A DNA stretch of 64,000 nt from Rhodanobacter_A agri (lineage in GTDB: Bacteria; Pseudomonadota; Gammaproteobacteria; Xanthomonadales; Rhodanobacteraceae). Made by a program: the position numbers and the translations under genes. The notes beneath the pieces are model-generated. The model made no database searches. It saw only the letters and a program-made list of their open reading frames with translations, and was not told the origin of the DNA. The stretch lies in contig NZ_JADIKL010000004.1 of NCBI RefSeq assembly GCF_044904705.1, positions 372,001 through 436,000 of the forward strand, in the 5' to 3' direction. Within the stretch, counting starts at the first letter, position 1. Each line of letters starts with the position of its first letter. Of this stretch, positions 23,652 through 34,600 are shown one piece after another.

Positions 23652-24652
23652 AGCGCCGTCCGCTTGCCGGCTTCACCTTGATCGAGCTGATGGTGGCGAT
23701 GGTGCTGGGCCTGGTCGTGATCGCCGGCGTCACCAGCGTGTTCCTCGCCAACCAGCAGGCGCACCGCACCAACCAGGCGCTGGGCGACGTGCAGGACAAC
23801 ACGCGCATCGCCTTCGAGATGATGGCGCGGGACATCCGCGACGCCGGGCTTACCGGCTGCAGCAACGACGGCCGCGTCGCGAACGTGCTCAACAACGGCC
23901 CGGTCGCCGGCGGCAGCGCCTGGTGGGCGGACTGGAACCATGCACTGGTGGGTTACGGCGGCAGCCAGACCGATCCGGCGGTGACCACCGGAACCGCGGC
24001 GGGAAACCGGGTGGGCGGCACGGACTCGCTGCAGCTGCTGGGCGGCGATGGCCTGGGCGCGAGCATGCAGGTGAACGCCGAACCGGCCGCCACCTTCACC
24101 CTCAACGAAACCGGTTCCAATCTGAAGGTCGACCTGAAAGTCGGCGACGTGATGGTTGTATGCGATCCCGACCACGCCGCGCTGGTGCAGCTCACCAGCC
24201 TGAGCGGCGGCACCCTCGGCCATGCCGGCGCCACCGGCTCGCCGGGCAACTGCACCACCGACCTGAACTACCCCACCGTGTGCAGCAGCACCGCCAGCTA
24301 CGTGTTTGCGACGAACGCGCAGATCACCCGCCTGCGTGCGGCCGACTGGTATGTGGGCAACAACCCGGACGGCGGCAGATCGCTGTACCGCTCCAGTCTG
24401 GTCAACAACGCCGGGATACCCACCCCTACCTCTGAGGAACTGGTGAGCGGCGTCACCAACATGAGCATCACCTACCACCAGGCGGGCAGCACCGGTTTCG
24501 TGGCCGCCAGCAGCGTAGGCAACTGGACGCAGGTCGATGCCGTACAGGTACGCCTGTGGCTTGAAAGCGCCGACCAGCATGCCGGCACCGATGCCAAGCC
24601 ACTGCAGCGCGATTTCACCGCCACCACCACCGTACGCAACCGGGTGAATTGA
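23648..24652 (+). CDS. pilW: Type IV pilus minor pilin PilW
   Basis: A 334-aa prepilin. Leader MKRRPLAG, then FTLIELMVAMVLGLVVIAGVTSVFL and the family DNTRIAFEMMARDIRDAGLTGC segment. The large C-terminal domain has several Cys residues (GCSNDG, VCDPD, GNCTTD, TVCSS) likely forming disulfides. The start overlaps the pilV stop. Confidence 0.9.
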   Translation: MKRRPLAGFTLIELMVAMVLGLVVIAGVTSVFLANQQAHRTNQALGDVQDNTRIAFEMMARDIRDAGLTGCSNDGRVANVLNNGPVAGGSAWWADWNHALVGYGGSQTDPAVTTGTAAGNRVGGTDSLQLLGGDGLGASMQVNAEPAATFTLNETGSNLKVDLKVGDVMVVCDPDHAALVQLTSLSGGTLGHAGATGSPGNCTTDLNYPTVCSSTASYVFATNAQITRLRAADWYVGNNPDGGRSLYRSSLVNNAGIPTPTSEELVSGVTNMSITYHQAGSTGFVAASSVGNWTQVDAVQVRLWLESADQHAGTDAKPLQRDFTATTTVRNRVN

Positions 24653-24653
24653 C

Positions 24654-25265
24654 ATGTCCAGCGCCATGACCGTCCGTTCGTATCACCGGTTCGCCCGCCG
24701 CGCCATGCCAAGGCGCGTGGGGCAGCGCGGCGTGGCGCTGGTGGTGGCGCTGCTGCTGCTAGTGGTGATCACCTTGGTCGGTCTTGCCGCGGTGCGCGGC
24801 ACGATCATGCAGCAGAAGATGGCGGCCAACCTGTTCGACCGGCAGATCGCCTTTCAGAGTGCCGAGGCGGCGATGCGCGCCGCCATGGCCCGCATCGCCG
24901 GCAACCCCGGCGAGATTGCCCGCAACTGCCAGGCCGGCGGCGTGTTTTGCCAGAGCAATCCGTTCGAGGATCCGAACCTGGATCAAAGCAAGATCATTCC
25001 TGTCGTGACCGGCACCGGCACCGGCCAGTTCGATGCCGGCGCGCTGGCGGCCAGCCAGCCGCAATACGTCATCGAGAACATGGGCAATTGGTACAACCCC
25101 AGCACCAGCACGGGCTTCGGCCAGAGCGCCAACGCACACAACTACGGCGCCCAGGGCACCTCCACCACCGCCGTGTATTACCGCATCACCGCCCGCAGCG
25201 GCGATCCCTCCCTGGTGGAGGGACGCGCCATCGTGGTGCTGCAAGCCATGGTCAAGCAGGGCTGA
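24654..25265 (+). CDS. pilX: Type IV pilus assembly protein PilX
   Basis: A 203-aa PilX-type minor pilin. The hydrophobic N-segment RGVALVVALLLLVVITLVGLAAV is followed by MAANLFDRQIAFQSAEAAMRAA, a PilX hallmark, and it lacks the conserved Glu5 as usual in this subfamily. It starts 1 bp after the pilW stop and works with PilY1. Confidence 0.88.
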   Translation: MSSAMTVRSYHRFARRAMPRRVGQRGVALVVALLLLVVITLVGLAAVRGTIMQQKMAANLFDRQIAFQSAEAAMRAAMARIAGNPGEIARNCQAGGVFCQSNPFEDPNLDQSKIIPVVTGTGTGQFDAGALAASQPQYVIENMGNWYNPSTSTGFGQSANAHNYGAQGTSTTAVYYRITARSGDPSLVEGRAIVVLQAMVKQG

Positions 25266-25339
25266 CTTCCGGCGTTCCCAACGAGTCCCTTGGGGCGCAT
25301 GGTCATGCCATGACGCTCCATCCAGCAGAGCGAGCCGTC

Positions 25340-28300
25340 ATGAACATCGTGTCCCGTTTGCGCAGCAAAGCCGCCGGCTTCCTGGCCAGGCTGCTCGTCA
25401 CCAGCGTGCTGGTGTGCGCCGCAGGTATCGGCCCCGCGATGGCGGCCAGCGTCAGCGTCGACCAGTCGCCGCTGATCATCCAGCGCTCGCTGCCGCCCAA
25501 CCTCGTGCTGATGCTGGACGATTCGGGTTCGATGGATTGGGACTACATGCCCGACTGGAGCTATCTGAGCAGTACGTCAAACGATGCCGTGCGCAACGCC
25601 AACGTCAACGGCACCTATTACAACCGCAACGTGAGCTATGCGCCGCCGGTCAAGGCCGATGGCACGTTCTATCCGAATTCGCCGGGACTGACGACGGCCT
25701 ACAAGGACGGTTTTCTCGATACCAGCGCCACGGACGTGACCCGCTACGCGAGTCCGTACCAGTCCCGGTTTCCGTACTACACGATGTTCCCGATTGTCAC
25801 CAACTATGCGGCGACATCGACGACCACCTATTCGTGTCCAAGCGGCTATACCGCGTACGGCGTCAATCAGTGCCAGAAAACCAACACGCCCAACAAGGGC
25901 TCGATCATCGATGCCACGGCCTCGATAACCTACAGCTGCAACAGTGGCGACACCAAGAGCGGCAGCCAGTGCACGAATACGACGAATAAATACTATTTCA
26001 CCTATACGACCGGTACGGCCAATACCCAGAACTACGTTGGCGTAACGGGAAGCTGCGCCAGCCTCACGTCTGCCCAGCAGGCGGTTTGCGACGACAGCAC
26101 CGCGGCCCAGCAGAACGTGGCCAACTGGTTCTCGTACTACCGCACGCGCATCCTGATGGCCAAGAGCGGCCTGATGAGTTCGTTTTCGACCATCGATCCC
26201 TCCTTCCGGATCGGCTTCGGCTCGATCAACGACAACAACGACAGCAACCTGCCGGCGTCCACCTGGGCGAATGGAACGAACGGCAACGTCATCGCGCAGG
26301 TCAGCCCTTTCGGCGATGGCTCTTCAGGTACGCAGAAGGCCAACTTCTGGAAATGGGTCAGCAGCAGCAAGGCCAACTCGAGCACGCCGCTGCGCGTCGC
26401 CCTCGATGCCGTCGGCACCTATTACCAGACCGCGCAGCCGTGGAAGGGAATGAGTTCCGATCCCGACTACACCACCGCGGCCGCCAACACGCAGCTTGCC
26501 TGTCGCCAGTCCTACACCATCCTGACCACGGATGGCTTCTGGAACGAAAGCTTTTCCGGCGCGGGCGACGTGGACGGCAGTGCCGGCAGCACGATCAACG
26601 GCTCCAACGATCAGCACTACACCTACACGCCGGCACTTCCCTATACCGATTCGGCAGTAAGCACCTACACCACCACCTCCACGCCGTCCTGCCCGAGCAG
26701 ATACAGCCTCACCAAAGTCGGCAACGTCTACCAGTGCACGCGCTCGGGCTACACCAACCAGGCCCCGACCTGTCCGGCCGGCAGCACCCTCAGCGCCGAC
26801 CAGCACACCTGCCAGAAGACCGTGACCGCGCCTAATCCGAGCTACTCGGATACCTTGGCCGACGTGGCCATGAAGTACTGGTCCACCGACCTGCGGCCGG
26901 ACATGGCCAACGAGGTGCCGACCAACGACGCGGATCGCGCCTTCTGGCAGCACATGACCACGTTCACCCTGGGCCTGGGCTTCGACGCGACGGACGGCAC
27001 CGGCACCAAACTGGACACGGACCGCATGGCCAGCATCTTTGCCTGGGGCCAGGGCGACGCGACCAAGGCGATCAGCGGATTCAGCTGGCCGAAACCCGCC
27101 GGCGATTCGATCAACAACATCGCCGACCTGGCGCACGCCGCGGTCAACGGCCACGGTGGTTTCTATTCGGCCAAGAGCCCCGGGGATTTCGCCAATGGCC
27201 TCAAGGAGGCGCTGAAGCGCGCCGCCGAGCGCGTGGGTACCGGCGCCAGCCTGGCGGCCAATTCCACCCAGCTGCAGACCGGTACGGTGGCCTACCAAGC
27301 CAACTATTGGACGGCCAAATGGAAGGGTGACCTGAAGTCGCTGGCGGTGGACTCCGCTACCGGCACGATTGCCGCCAGTCCCACCTGGACGGTGTCGGGC
27401 AAGCTGCCCGCGGCAGCCAACCGCACCATCAAGACCTTCAATCCCGGCGCCGCGGCGGGCAGCCAGTACGCGGATTTCGCCTGGGGCTCGTTGTCGACGG
27501 ACCAGCAGAACGCGCTGGTGGCCGTGCCGCTGCCGGCGGGAACCGTGTTCAGCGGTGCCGGCCTGGTCAACTACCTGCGCGGCGACAGCTCGCAGGAGCT
27601 CGTCAACGGCGGCGTGTTCCGCAACCGCGACACGCCGGTGGGCGACATCGTCAATTCGCAGCCGGTCTACGTGGGCGCGCCCAACGCGAACCAGTTCTAT
27701 ACCGAAAGCTTCAGCGGCTCGACGGTGTTCGCGAAATACGCGAGCGGCCAGAGCAAGCGCGCCGGCACGGTCTACGTGGCCGCCAACGACGGCATGCTGC
27801 ACGGTGTCGATGCCACCTCCGGTGTCGAGAAGTTCGCCTATCTCCCCGGTGCGACGATCACCGCCGGGGTGAGCGCACTGGCCAGTCCGGACTACGGCGG
27901 CACGGTGGCGCACGGTTTCTTCAACGATGGCGAGCTGACCGTGGCCGACGTCTACACCGGCAGCCCGGCGAGCTGGAAGACGGTGTTGGTGGGCAGCACC
28001 GGGCGCGGCGTGGCCAAGGCCGTGTACGCGCTGGATGTCACCGACCCGGACAACGTGAAATTCCTGTGGGAGCGTTCGGCGGGCGACGGGTTGGCGAACA
28101 GCAACTTCATCGGCCAGATGACCGGCAAGCCGGTGATCGCGCAGACCGCGAATGGCAGCTGGTCAGTGCTGATGGGCAACGGCTACAACAGTGCGGCCGG
28201 CAAGTCGGCGCTGCTGCAATTCGAGATCGTGGACGGCACCTTGCATGCGCACGTCACCACCGACACCAGCGGCCTGGCGGCGCCGGCGGTATGGATGGAT

Positions 28301-29161
28301 CCCTCCGGCAACGGCATCAGCACCGCGGCCTACGCCGGCGACGCGAACGGCGATGTATGGTCGTTCAAGCTCAACACCAGCGCAGGCACCAGCGCTACCG
28401 CCACGCCTGACAGCGCCGGGGTGAAGATCTTCGTCGCCAAGGACGCCAGCAACAACCTGCAGCCGATTACCGCGGGCATGCTGGTCGGCAAGGACCCGGG
28501 CACCGGTAACACCTGGGTGTTCTTCGGCACGGGCCGCTACTTGAACGCCGCGGACCTCACCGATACCAGCGTGCAGAGCTGGTACGGCCTGATCGTGCAA
28601 TCGGGCACCAGCGGGCTGGCGGTGACGTCGGCCATGACCCGCACTGCCAACCTGGTGAAACGCGCCATCACCGCCGAAGCCGGCAACGCGCGCGCCGTCA
28701 CCACGCTGGACGAGGCCATCGCGGCGAATACGGCTATGAGCGGCAAGTCGGGCTGGTACGTCGACCTGAGGTCGCCGGTCGCCGGCGCCGAAGGCGAGCG
28801 CATGGTCACGCCCAATCAATTCCAGGGCAACCTGCTGCTGGGCACCACACGCATTCCCAAGGCCAGCGACCCCTGCAACCCGTCGGGCCGCGGCTGGATC
28901 ATGGCGCTCGATCCGTTCTCCGGCACCAATCCATCGCGGGCGTTCTTCGACCTCAACGGCGACGGCAAGGTGGACGACAACGACTTTATCGACGGCAAGC
29001 CGGCCGCGGGCATCGGTTTCAGTTCGCTGCCGAACAATCCGATCTTCGTCGGCAGCGCCATGCTGACCAGTTTCGACAACGGCAGTACGTCCAGCACCCA
29101 GACCGCGAGCTCGACCAACGAACCGAAGCGCGTGTCCTGGCGCGAGATGATTGTCCATTGA
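25340..29161 (+). CDS. pilY1: Type IV pilus tip adhesin/assembly factor PilY1
   Basis: A 1273-aa secreted protein. The signal peptide (LLVTSVLVCAAGIGPAMA) is followed by a VWA-like start NLVLMLDDSGSMDWD, where DxSGS would be the metal-ion-dependent adhesion site. The N-terminal half is Ser/Thr/Cys-rich with repeated YxCPSGYT-like Cys motifs. The C-terminal PilY1 beta-propeller includes AANDGMLHGVDA and an EF-hand-like calcium loop DLNGDGKVDDNDF (about 1203-1215). It sits at the pilus tip and controls extension, retraction and adhesion. ATG 25340 begins the signal peptide; ATG 25310 is an alternative. pilE follows after 10 bp. Confidence 0.93.
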   Translation: MNIVSRLRSKAAGFLARLLVTSVLVCAAGIGPAMAASVSVDQSPLIIQRSLPPNLVLMLDDSGSMDWDYMPDWSYLSSTSNDAVRNANVNGTYYNRNVSYAPPVKADGTFYPNSPGLTTAYKDGFLDTSATDVTRYASPYQSRFPYYTMFPIVTNYAATSTTTYSCPSGYTAYGVNQCQKTNTPNKGSIIDATASITYSCNSGDTKSGSQCTNTTNKYYFTYTTGTANTQNYVGVTGSCASLTSAQQAVCDDSTAAQQNVANWFSYYRTRILMAKSGLMSSFSTIDPSFRIGFGSINDNNDSNLPASTWANGTNGNVIAQVSPFGDGSSGTQKANFWKWVSSSKANSSTPLRVALDAVGTYYQTAQPWKGMSSDPDYTTAAANTQLACRQSYTILTTDGFWNESFSGAGDVDGSAGSTINGSNDQHYTYTPALPYTDSAVSTYTTTSTPSCPSRYSLTKVGNVYQCTRSGYTNQAPTCPAGSTLSADQHTCQKTVTAPNPSYSDTLADVAMKYWSTDLRPDMANEVPTNDADRAFWQHMTTFTLGLGFDATDGTGTKLDTDRMASIFAWGQGDATKAISGFSWPKPAGDSINNIADLAHAAVNGHGGFYSAKSPGDFANGLKEALKRAAERVGTGASLAANSTQLQTGTVAYQANYWTAKWKGDLKSLAVDSATGTIAASPTWTVSGKLPAAANRTIKTFNPGAAAGSQYADFAWGSLSTDQQNALVAVPLPAGTVFSGAGLVNYLRGDSSQELVNGGVFRNRDTPVGDIVNSQPVYVGAPNANQFYTESFSGSTVFAKYASGQSKRAGTVYVAANDGMLHGVDATSGVEKFAYLPGATITAGVSALASPDYGGTVAHGFFNDGELTVADVYTGSPASWKTVLVGSTGRGVAKAVYALDVTDPDNVKFLWERSAGDGLANSNFIGQMTGKPVIAQTANGSWSVLMGNGYNSAAGKSALLQFEIVDGTLHAHVTTDTSGLAAPAVWMDPSGNGISTAAYAGDANGDVWSFKLNTSAGTSATATPDSAGVKIFVAKDASNNLQPITAGMLVGKDPGTGNTWVFFGTGRYLNAADLTDTSVQSWYGLIVQSGTSGLAVTSAMTRTANLVKRAITAEAGNARAVTTLDEAIAANTAMSGKSGWYVDLRSPVAGAEGERMVTPNQFQGNLLLGTTRIPKASDPCNPSGRGWIMALDPFSGTNPSRAFFDLNGDGKVDDNDFIDGKPAAGIGFSSLPNNPIFVGSAMLTSFDNGSTSSTQTASSTNEPKRVSWREMIVH

Positions 29162-29171
29162 GGAACGAACG

Positions 29172-29660
29172 ATGAAGAGGTTTCCACGCACGCGGGCGCG
29201 GGGCGCCGGCCATGGGAAGGTCCCTGCATGCAGCGCCGGTTTCACCCTGCTGGAGCTGATGATCGTGGTGGCGATCATCGCGATCCTGGCAGCGGTGGCC
29301 GTGCCCTCGTACACGAAGCACATCGTGAAGACCAAGCGGGTGGCAGCGCAGGCCTGCCTGTCGGAGCACGCCAACTACATGGAGCGCTACTACACGACCA
29401 ACCTGCGCTACAACGAGGACACCAGCACTCCCGCGGTGCCCAATCCGCTCTCCGGTGCGACGCCGGCGATGACGCTGGATTGCGCCCTGCGCACCAGCGC
29501 CGATTACCAGTACCGGTTGACGGCGGTGGCGCTGAAGCCTTCTACCTACAGCCTGACGGCGACGCCGATCGGCGCGCAGGCGGCACGCGACACCACCTGC
29601 GGCACGCTCTCGCTCGATCAGGCCGGCACGCGCGCGCCGGCCACCGCCGGTTGCTGGTAA
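29172..29660 (+). CDS. pilE: Type IV pilin-like protein PilE
   Basis: A 162-aa prepilin. Leader ending CSAG, then FTLLELMIVVAIIAILAAVAVPSY, followed by KTKRVAAQACLSEHANYMERYYTTNLRY, as in PilE minor pilins of the fimU-pilE cluster. Cys pairs are in the C-terminal part (DTTCGTL...AGCW). ATG 29172 is preceded by GAGGAA. Last gene of the operon; recD is convergent 6 bp away. Confidence 0.87.
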   Translation: MKRFPRTRARGAGHGKVPACSAGFTLLELMIVVAIIAILAAVAVPSYTKHIVKTKRVAAQACLSEHANYMERYYTTNLRYNEDTSTPAVPNPLSGATPAMTLDCALRTSADYQYRLTAVALKPSTYSLTATPIGAQAARDTTCGTLSLDQAGTRAPATAGCW

Positions 29661-29666
29661 GCCTGC

Positions 29667-31637
29667 TCAATCACCTTGCAGCCGCGCGGCCAGCCCCGAG
29701 TGCCGCCGGGTGCGCTGGGCGATCGTCTGTTCGACGATCGCCGCGTCGCCGACCAGGCTGAACCAGCGGCGTGCGCGGGTGATGCCGGTGTAGAGCAGCT
29801 CGCGCGTCAGCACGGCGTTCGGTTCTGGCGGCAGCAGCAAGGCGGTGTGCTCGAACTCCGAGCCCTGCGACTTGTGCACGGTGAGCGCGTAGGCGGTTTC
29901 CACGTCGCTCAATCGCGAAGGCGCGACGAAACGCAGCCGCGTGCCACTGCCATGCTCCATGGCAGTGGCGAGGAAGGCCACCGCCAGTCGTGTGCCGCCG
30001 CTGCCGTCGTCGGTGGGCAGGCGCAGGCACAGGCCGATGTCGCCGTTCATCAGGCCCAGGCCGTAGTCGTTGCGGGTCAGCAGCACCGGGCGGCCTTCGT
30101 ACCAGCCGTGCTCACTGTCGATGTATCCGCGCGCGTGCAGCGCCGCGGCGAGCCGGCGGTTCAGGCCTTCCACGCCATGCGGGCCGCGGCGCAGCGCACA
30201 CAGCAGCTGGAAGCGGTTGAACGCCTCCAGTGTGCCGCGCGCCCAATCCGCATGCGCTGCCTCGCCGGCGTCGGCGGCGGGGCGATGGGTGCGCAGCCAT
30301 GCGAGGTAATGGCGCAGGCCGCGCGGGCCATCGTCATCATGCGGCGCGACACTGCCCTCGATCGCCAGCGCGGCCAACGCATCGGCGTCGGCCGAAGGCA
30401 GCCAGGCGAGATCGCGCGACGGCGCGTGCAGCAGTGCGAGTGTGCCGGGGGTGTCGCCCGCGTTCACCGCGCGCGCCAGTCGGCCGATGCCGCTGGCCGC
30501 GCCAAAGCGGTGGCTGACGCGCAGCATCGCGATGCGCTGGTCCAGCGCCTGCGCATCGCCTTGCACGAAGTGGCCGATGTCGTCGCCAGTGACGGCTTCG
30601 AGCCACCGGGCGGTGGCGGCGTCGTAGTGGCCGGCTTCGGCGCGGCGGCAGAGATCGCCGAGCACGGCGCCTGCTTCCACCGACGAGAGCTGGTCCTTGT
30701 CGCCGAGCAGGATCAGGCGCGCCGACGCCGGCAGCGCGTCGAGCACGGCGGCCATCATCTCCAGGTCGATCATCGAGGCTTCGTCGATCACCAGCACGTC
30801 CAGGTGCAGCGGGTTGCGGCGGTCGTGACGGAAGCGGCGCGTGTCCGGCCGCGCGCCAAGTAGGCGGTGCAGAGTGACGACCTCGGCGGGAATCGCCGCG
30901 CGCACCGCAGCATCCACGTCTAGCCGGGCGAGCTGACCGCTGATCGAGGCGTTGAGCCGCGCCGCGGCCTTGCCGGTGGGGGCGGCGAGGCGGATGCGCA
31001 GCGGTTGCGCGTGCTCCTGCAGCTGCAGCGTCTGCAGCAGGCCAAGCAGGCGCACCACGGTAGTGGTCTTGCCGGTTCCGGGGCCGCCGGTAATCACGCT
31101 GAACGGGCCGCGCGCGGCCAGCGCGCAGGCAATGCGCGGCCAGTCGGGCGCATCGGCCGACGCAGCGGGAAACAGGCGCGCGAGTTCGCCGGCCAGGTGT
31201 TCCGACGGCGGTTCTTGCTGCGCTACGCGGGCGAGGATGCCTTGCGCCACGCTGCGCTCGTGGTTCCAGTAGCGGCGCAAGTACAGCCGCGTGCCGTCGA
31301 GCACCAGCGGCGCATCCTCCGGCTCGCCTTCATGGTTCATGGCGAGCAGCGGCGAGGCGGGCAGATGCAAGGTGTCGCCGTCGCGCAACGCATCACCTAG
31401 CGCGCGCCAGTCGGCGGGCCAGTCCTGTTCCTGCGCCAGCGCGGGCAGCAGCGCCAGGTCAAGGCAGAGATGGCCGTCGGCGAGTTGCCGGCTGAGCACG
31501 GCAGCCAGCCACGGCAGCGCTGGCGCGATCTGCGCGTCGCGTTCGGCGAGGAAGCGCGCAAAAGCCACGTCCAGCGGGCGCAGGCGTTGCTGTTCCAGCG
31601 CGCGGTCGAGCAAGGCGTACAAGGCGTCATGCCGCAT
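29667..31637 (-). CDS. recD: Exodeoxyribonuclease V subunit alpha (RecD)
   Basis: A 656-aa 5'-3' helicase subunit of RecBCD. The N-terminal domain is followed by Walker A GGPGTGKTTT (about 184-193), Walker B-type VLVIDEASMIDLEMM, and the C-terminal YALTVHKSQGSEF and LYTGITRAR helicase motifs. It works in double-strand-break repair and chi-dependent DNA degradation. The ATG at 31637 overlaps the end of recB by 11 bp. Confidence 0.96.
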   Translation of the reverse strand: MRHDALYALLDRALEQQRLRPLDVAFARFLAERDAQIAPALPWLAAVLSRQLADGHLCLDLALLPALAQEQDWPADWRALGDALRDGDTLHLPASPLLAMNHEGEPEDAPLVLDGTRLYLRRYWNHERSVAQGILARVAQQEPPSEHLAGELARLFPAASADAPDWPRIACALAARGPFSVITGGPGTGKTTTVVRLLGLLQTLQLQEHAQPLRIRLAAPTGKAAARLNASISGQLARLDVDAAVRAAIPAEVVTLHRLLGARPDTRRFRHDRRNPLHLDVLVIDEASMIDLEMMAAVLDALPASARLILLGDKDQLSSVEAGAVLGDLCRRAEAGHYDAATARWLEAVTGDDIGHFVQGDAQALDQRIAMLRVSHRFGAASGIGRLARAVNAGDTPGTLALLHAPSRDLAWLPSADADALAALAIEGSVAPHDDDGPRGLRHYLAWLRTHRPAADAGEAAHADWARGTLEAFNRFQLLCALRRGPHGVEGLNRRLAAALHARGYIDSEHGWYEGRPVLLTRNDYGLGLMNGDIGLCLRLPTDDGSGGTRLAVAFLATAMEHGSGTRLRFVAPSRLSDVETAYALTVHKSQGSEFEHTALLLPPEPNAVLTRELLYTGITRARRWFSLVGDAAIVEQTIAQRTRRHSGLAARLQGD

Positions 31638-34600
31638 GCGCGATGCCTCCGGTGGCGAACAGCTTGTCCAGCGCGTCGATCAGTGCGAATGGCAGCCGTT
31701 CGCGGTGCACGCCGTGGCCGTCGCTGTCCACGCCGCGCAGGTACAGATAGAGCACACCGCCCATGTGCCGCTCATAGTCGTAGCCGGGCAGGCGTGCCTT
31801 GAGCTGGCGATGCAAGGCCAGGGTGTAGATCGCGTATTGCAGGTCGTAGCGGCTTTGCAGCACCGAGTCGCGCATCGCTTCCGTGGTGTAGGCGTTGGCA
31901 TCGCGGCCCAGCCAGTTGGACTTGTAGTCGGCCACGTACCAGCGGCCTTCGTGCTCGAACACCAGGTCGATGAAACCCTTGAGCTGGCCGTTCACGGCCT
32001 GGGGTGGCAGCGCGGGGCGTGTCGCGCCATCCAGTGTATGTGCGGTGACGAGGCGATCCAGCACCTGGGTGTCGACGTGGTTCGCCTCGAACCAGAATTC
32101 CAGCTCGGCGCGATAGCGGATCGGGTCGGCCAGCGCGATCAAGGGCATCGCGCCGCCGTCGGGCAAGGCCAGCGGCATGCGCAGCAGTTCGGGCAGCCAC
32201 CGTGTCAGCGGCGTGATCCAGTCGTGCCAATCGCGCGCCTGGCAGCGCCGCGCAATGGTGTCGCGCAGCGTGGCGGAAGGCGCGGCGGCGCGGGCGAAAC
32301 CTTCGTCCGCGCAGCTTTCCAGCAAGTCATGCAGGAAGGTGCCGGCATGGGCGCCGCGCGGGAAAGCGTGGATGCCGTGTACCGGTGCGTTGGCGGCCTC
32401 CGCATCGCTGGCGGCGACGGCTTCGGCGAGCGTGGCCTGCCCGGCGGTTTCGGGGGCGGAGCGCGGCAAGGTGGCATCGTCGTGACGGGCCAGTGCGCTG
32501 TAGCTGGCGATCCACCAGGGCTGGTGCGGCGGCAGCGTGCAGCTGCGCGCGGGACGGGTGGCATCGGTGGTCGCGATGGCCTGATAGCGGTGCTCGTCGG
32601 CGGCTTCGTCCAGCGCGACGACGTCGATGGAAGCGGGTGTGCCGGCAAGCGCCCGCACGCGCGGCAGCAGCTCCGTGGGCGCGATGGGTGTGCCGCCCGC
32701 GAGCACGTAGCCGAACGCGGACTTGTGCAGGCCGGAGTCCTTCTTCTGCCCATCCCTGAGGCAGGCCACGCCCAGCCAACAGGCATGGCGGGCACGGGTG
32801 AGCGCCACGTAGAGCAGGCGCAGTTCTTCCTGCAGGCGTTCGCGGTCGGCGGCAGCCAGGGCGCCGGCGTCGGGGGCGAGGTCGAGTTGCGCACTGTCCT
32901 CGCCGTCGCGAGTGCGGATCGCGTTCCTGTCCTTCTCCTCGCGAAAACCGCAGGCGAAGGGCAGCAGTACCACGGGGTATTCCAGGCCCTTGGACTTGTG
33001 GACGGTCACCACTTTGATCAGGGCGGCTTCGCTTTCCAGCCGCACCAGCTGCGCTTCGGCGGCTTCGCCGCTGCCGGGATTGGCGATCTGCGCGGCGAGG
33101 AAGCGGATCAGCGCATGCTCGCCGTCGAGCCCGGTGGCGGCCTGCTGCAACAGCTCGGCCAGGTGCAGCAGGTTGGTGAGCACGCGCTCGCCGCCGTCGC
33201 GCGCGAGCAGGCGCGCAGGCAGGCCAAAGCGATGCAGCAGCTCGTGCAGCATGGCCAACACGCCGTGGCGCTGCCACAGCAGGTGCAGCTGGCGGAAGTG
33301 TTCGTCGCAGGCCTCGCGATAGCCTTCGTCGCGGTCGAGCCGATCCAGTTCGGCGAGGCTGCGATGCATGCTGGGCGTGGCCAGCGCGGTCCGCAGCGCG
33401 CGGTCCGCGCCGGGCTGGGCGCAGGCATGCAGCCAGCACAGCAGGTCGCCGGCCTCGTCGCTGGCGTAGACCGACTGGTTGTCGGAGAGATAGACGTGGG
33501 CAAGGCCGCGCCGGCGCAACGCGGTCCGCATCGCGGCGGCGTCGGTCTTGTCGCGCACGAGGATCGCGATGTCGCCGGGTTGCAGCGGCGCCAGTCCGCC
33601 GTCGTCGCCGGCGAAGCCGCAGCGGTCGGCCTGTGCAGCGGCCAGCCAGGCCACCAGCTGTGCCGCCGCGTGTTCGGACATGCGCGCTCGCCACTCGCCG
33701 GCAGCAAGGGGTTCGATGGACGTATGGACGGCCATCTGCATGGCGGGTACCGGCTTGCCGTCGAACTTCAGGGTTTCCTTGCGGCCCTTGGCTTGCACCG
33801 GGATGAAGGGAAGTTTCGCGCCGAAACCGAAGGCGCCCTGTGGCTGGGTGCCCGCGAATTCGAACACGCGGTTCACCGCCTGCACCAGCGCCTCGGTGGA
33901 GCGATGGTTGGTACCCAGCGTCCAGTGCGGACTGGCCGCGGCGGCGCGGGCGCGCAGGTAGGTGTGGATGTCCGCACCGCGGAAACCGTAGATCGCCTGC
34001 TTGGGATCGCCGATCAGCAGCAGTGCGGTGCGGTCGCGTTCGCGTTCGCCGTAGATGCGCTGCAGGCTGCGCCATTGCAGCGGATCGGTGTCCTGGAACT
34101 CGTCGACCAGCGCCACCGGATATTGCATGGCAATGGTGCGCGACAGCGCGTCGCCGTTGGCGCCGTGCAAGGCGGCGTCGAGGCGCTTCAGCATGTCGTC
34201 GTAGCCGAGCTGGTCGCGCTGGCGGCGGGCCTCGTCGAGGCGATGGGCGATCCACGGCGCCGCGTGGGCGAGCAGCCACGGTTGCAGCGCATCGGCCCGT
34301 GCCTTGGCGGCAAGCCACTGGTCGATGGCGTGGAAGGCGGGATGTGCGGGCGCTGTCTTGCCGGCATTGACCGCATCGTCCAGGCGCCGCTGGCCGAAAC
34401 GTTCCAGCGTTTCGCGCCCGGCCTCGCCGCCTTCCGCCCAGGCGCGCATGGCGGCGAGATGGCGCGGGAGATCCTTCGCCCTGACCTTGTTGCCGTTGAA
34501 GACCTTGGTTTGCACGGCCGCCGCCACGGTCTCTTCGATGGTTCCGACATCGGCGCGCCATGATTCGCGCGCCGCGCGTTCGGCGCTGTGCAGCGCTTCG

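Noticed and set aside
31291..34563. 1090-aa plus-strand ORF
   Set aside because: Antisense shadow of recB and the start of recD. The minus-strand frame carries complete helicase and nuclease motifs.
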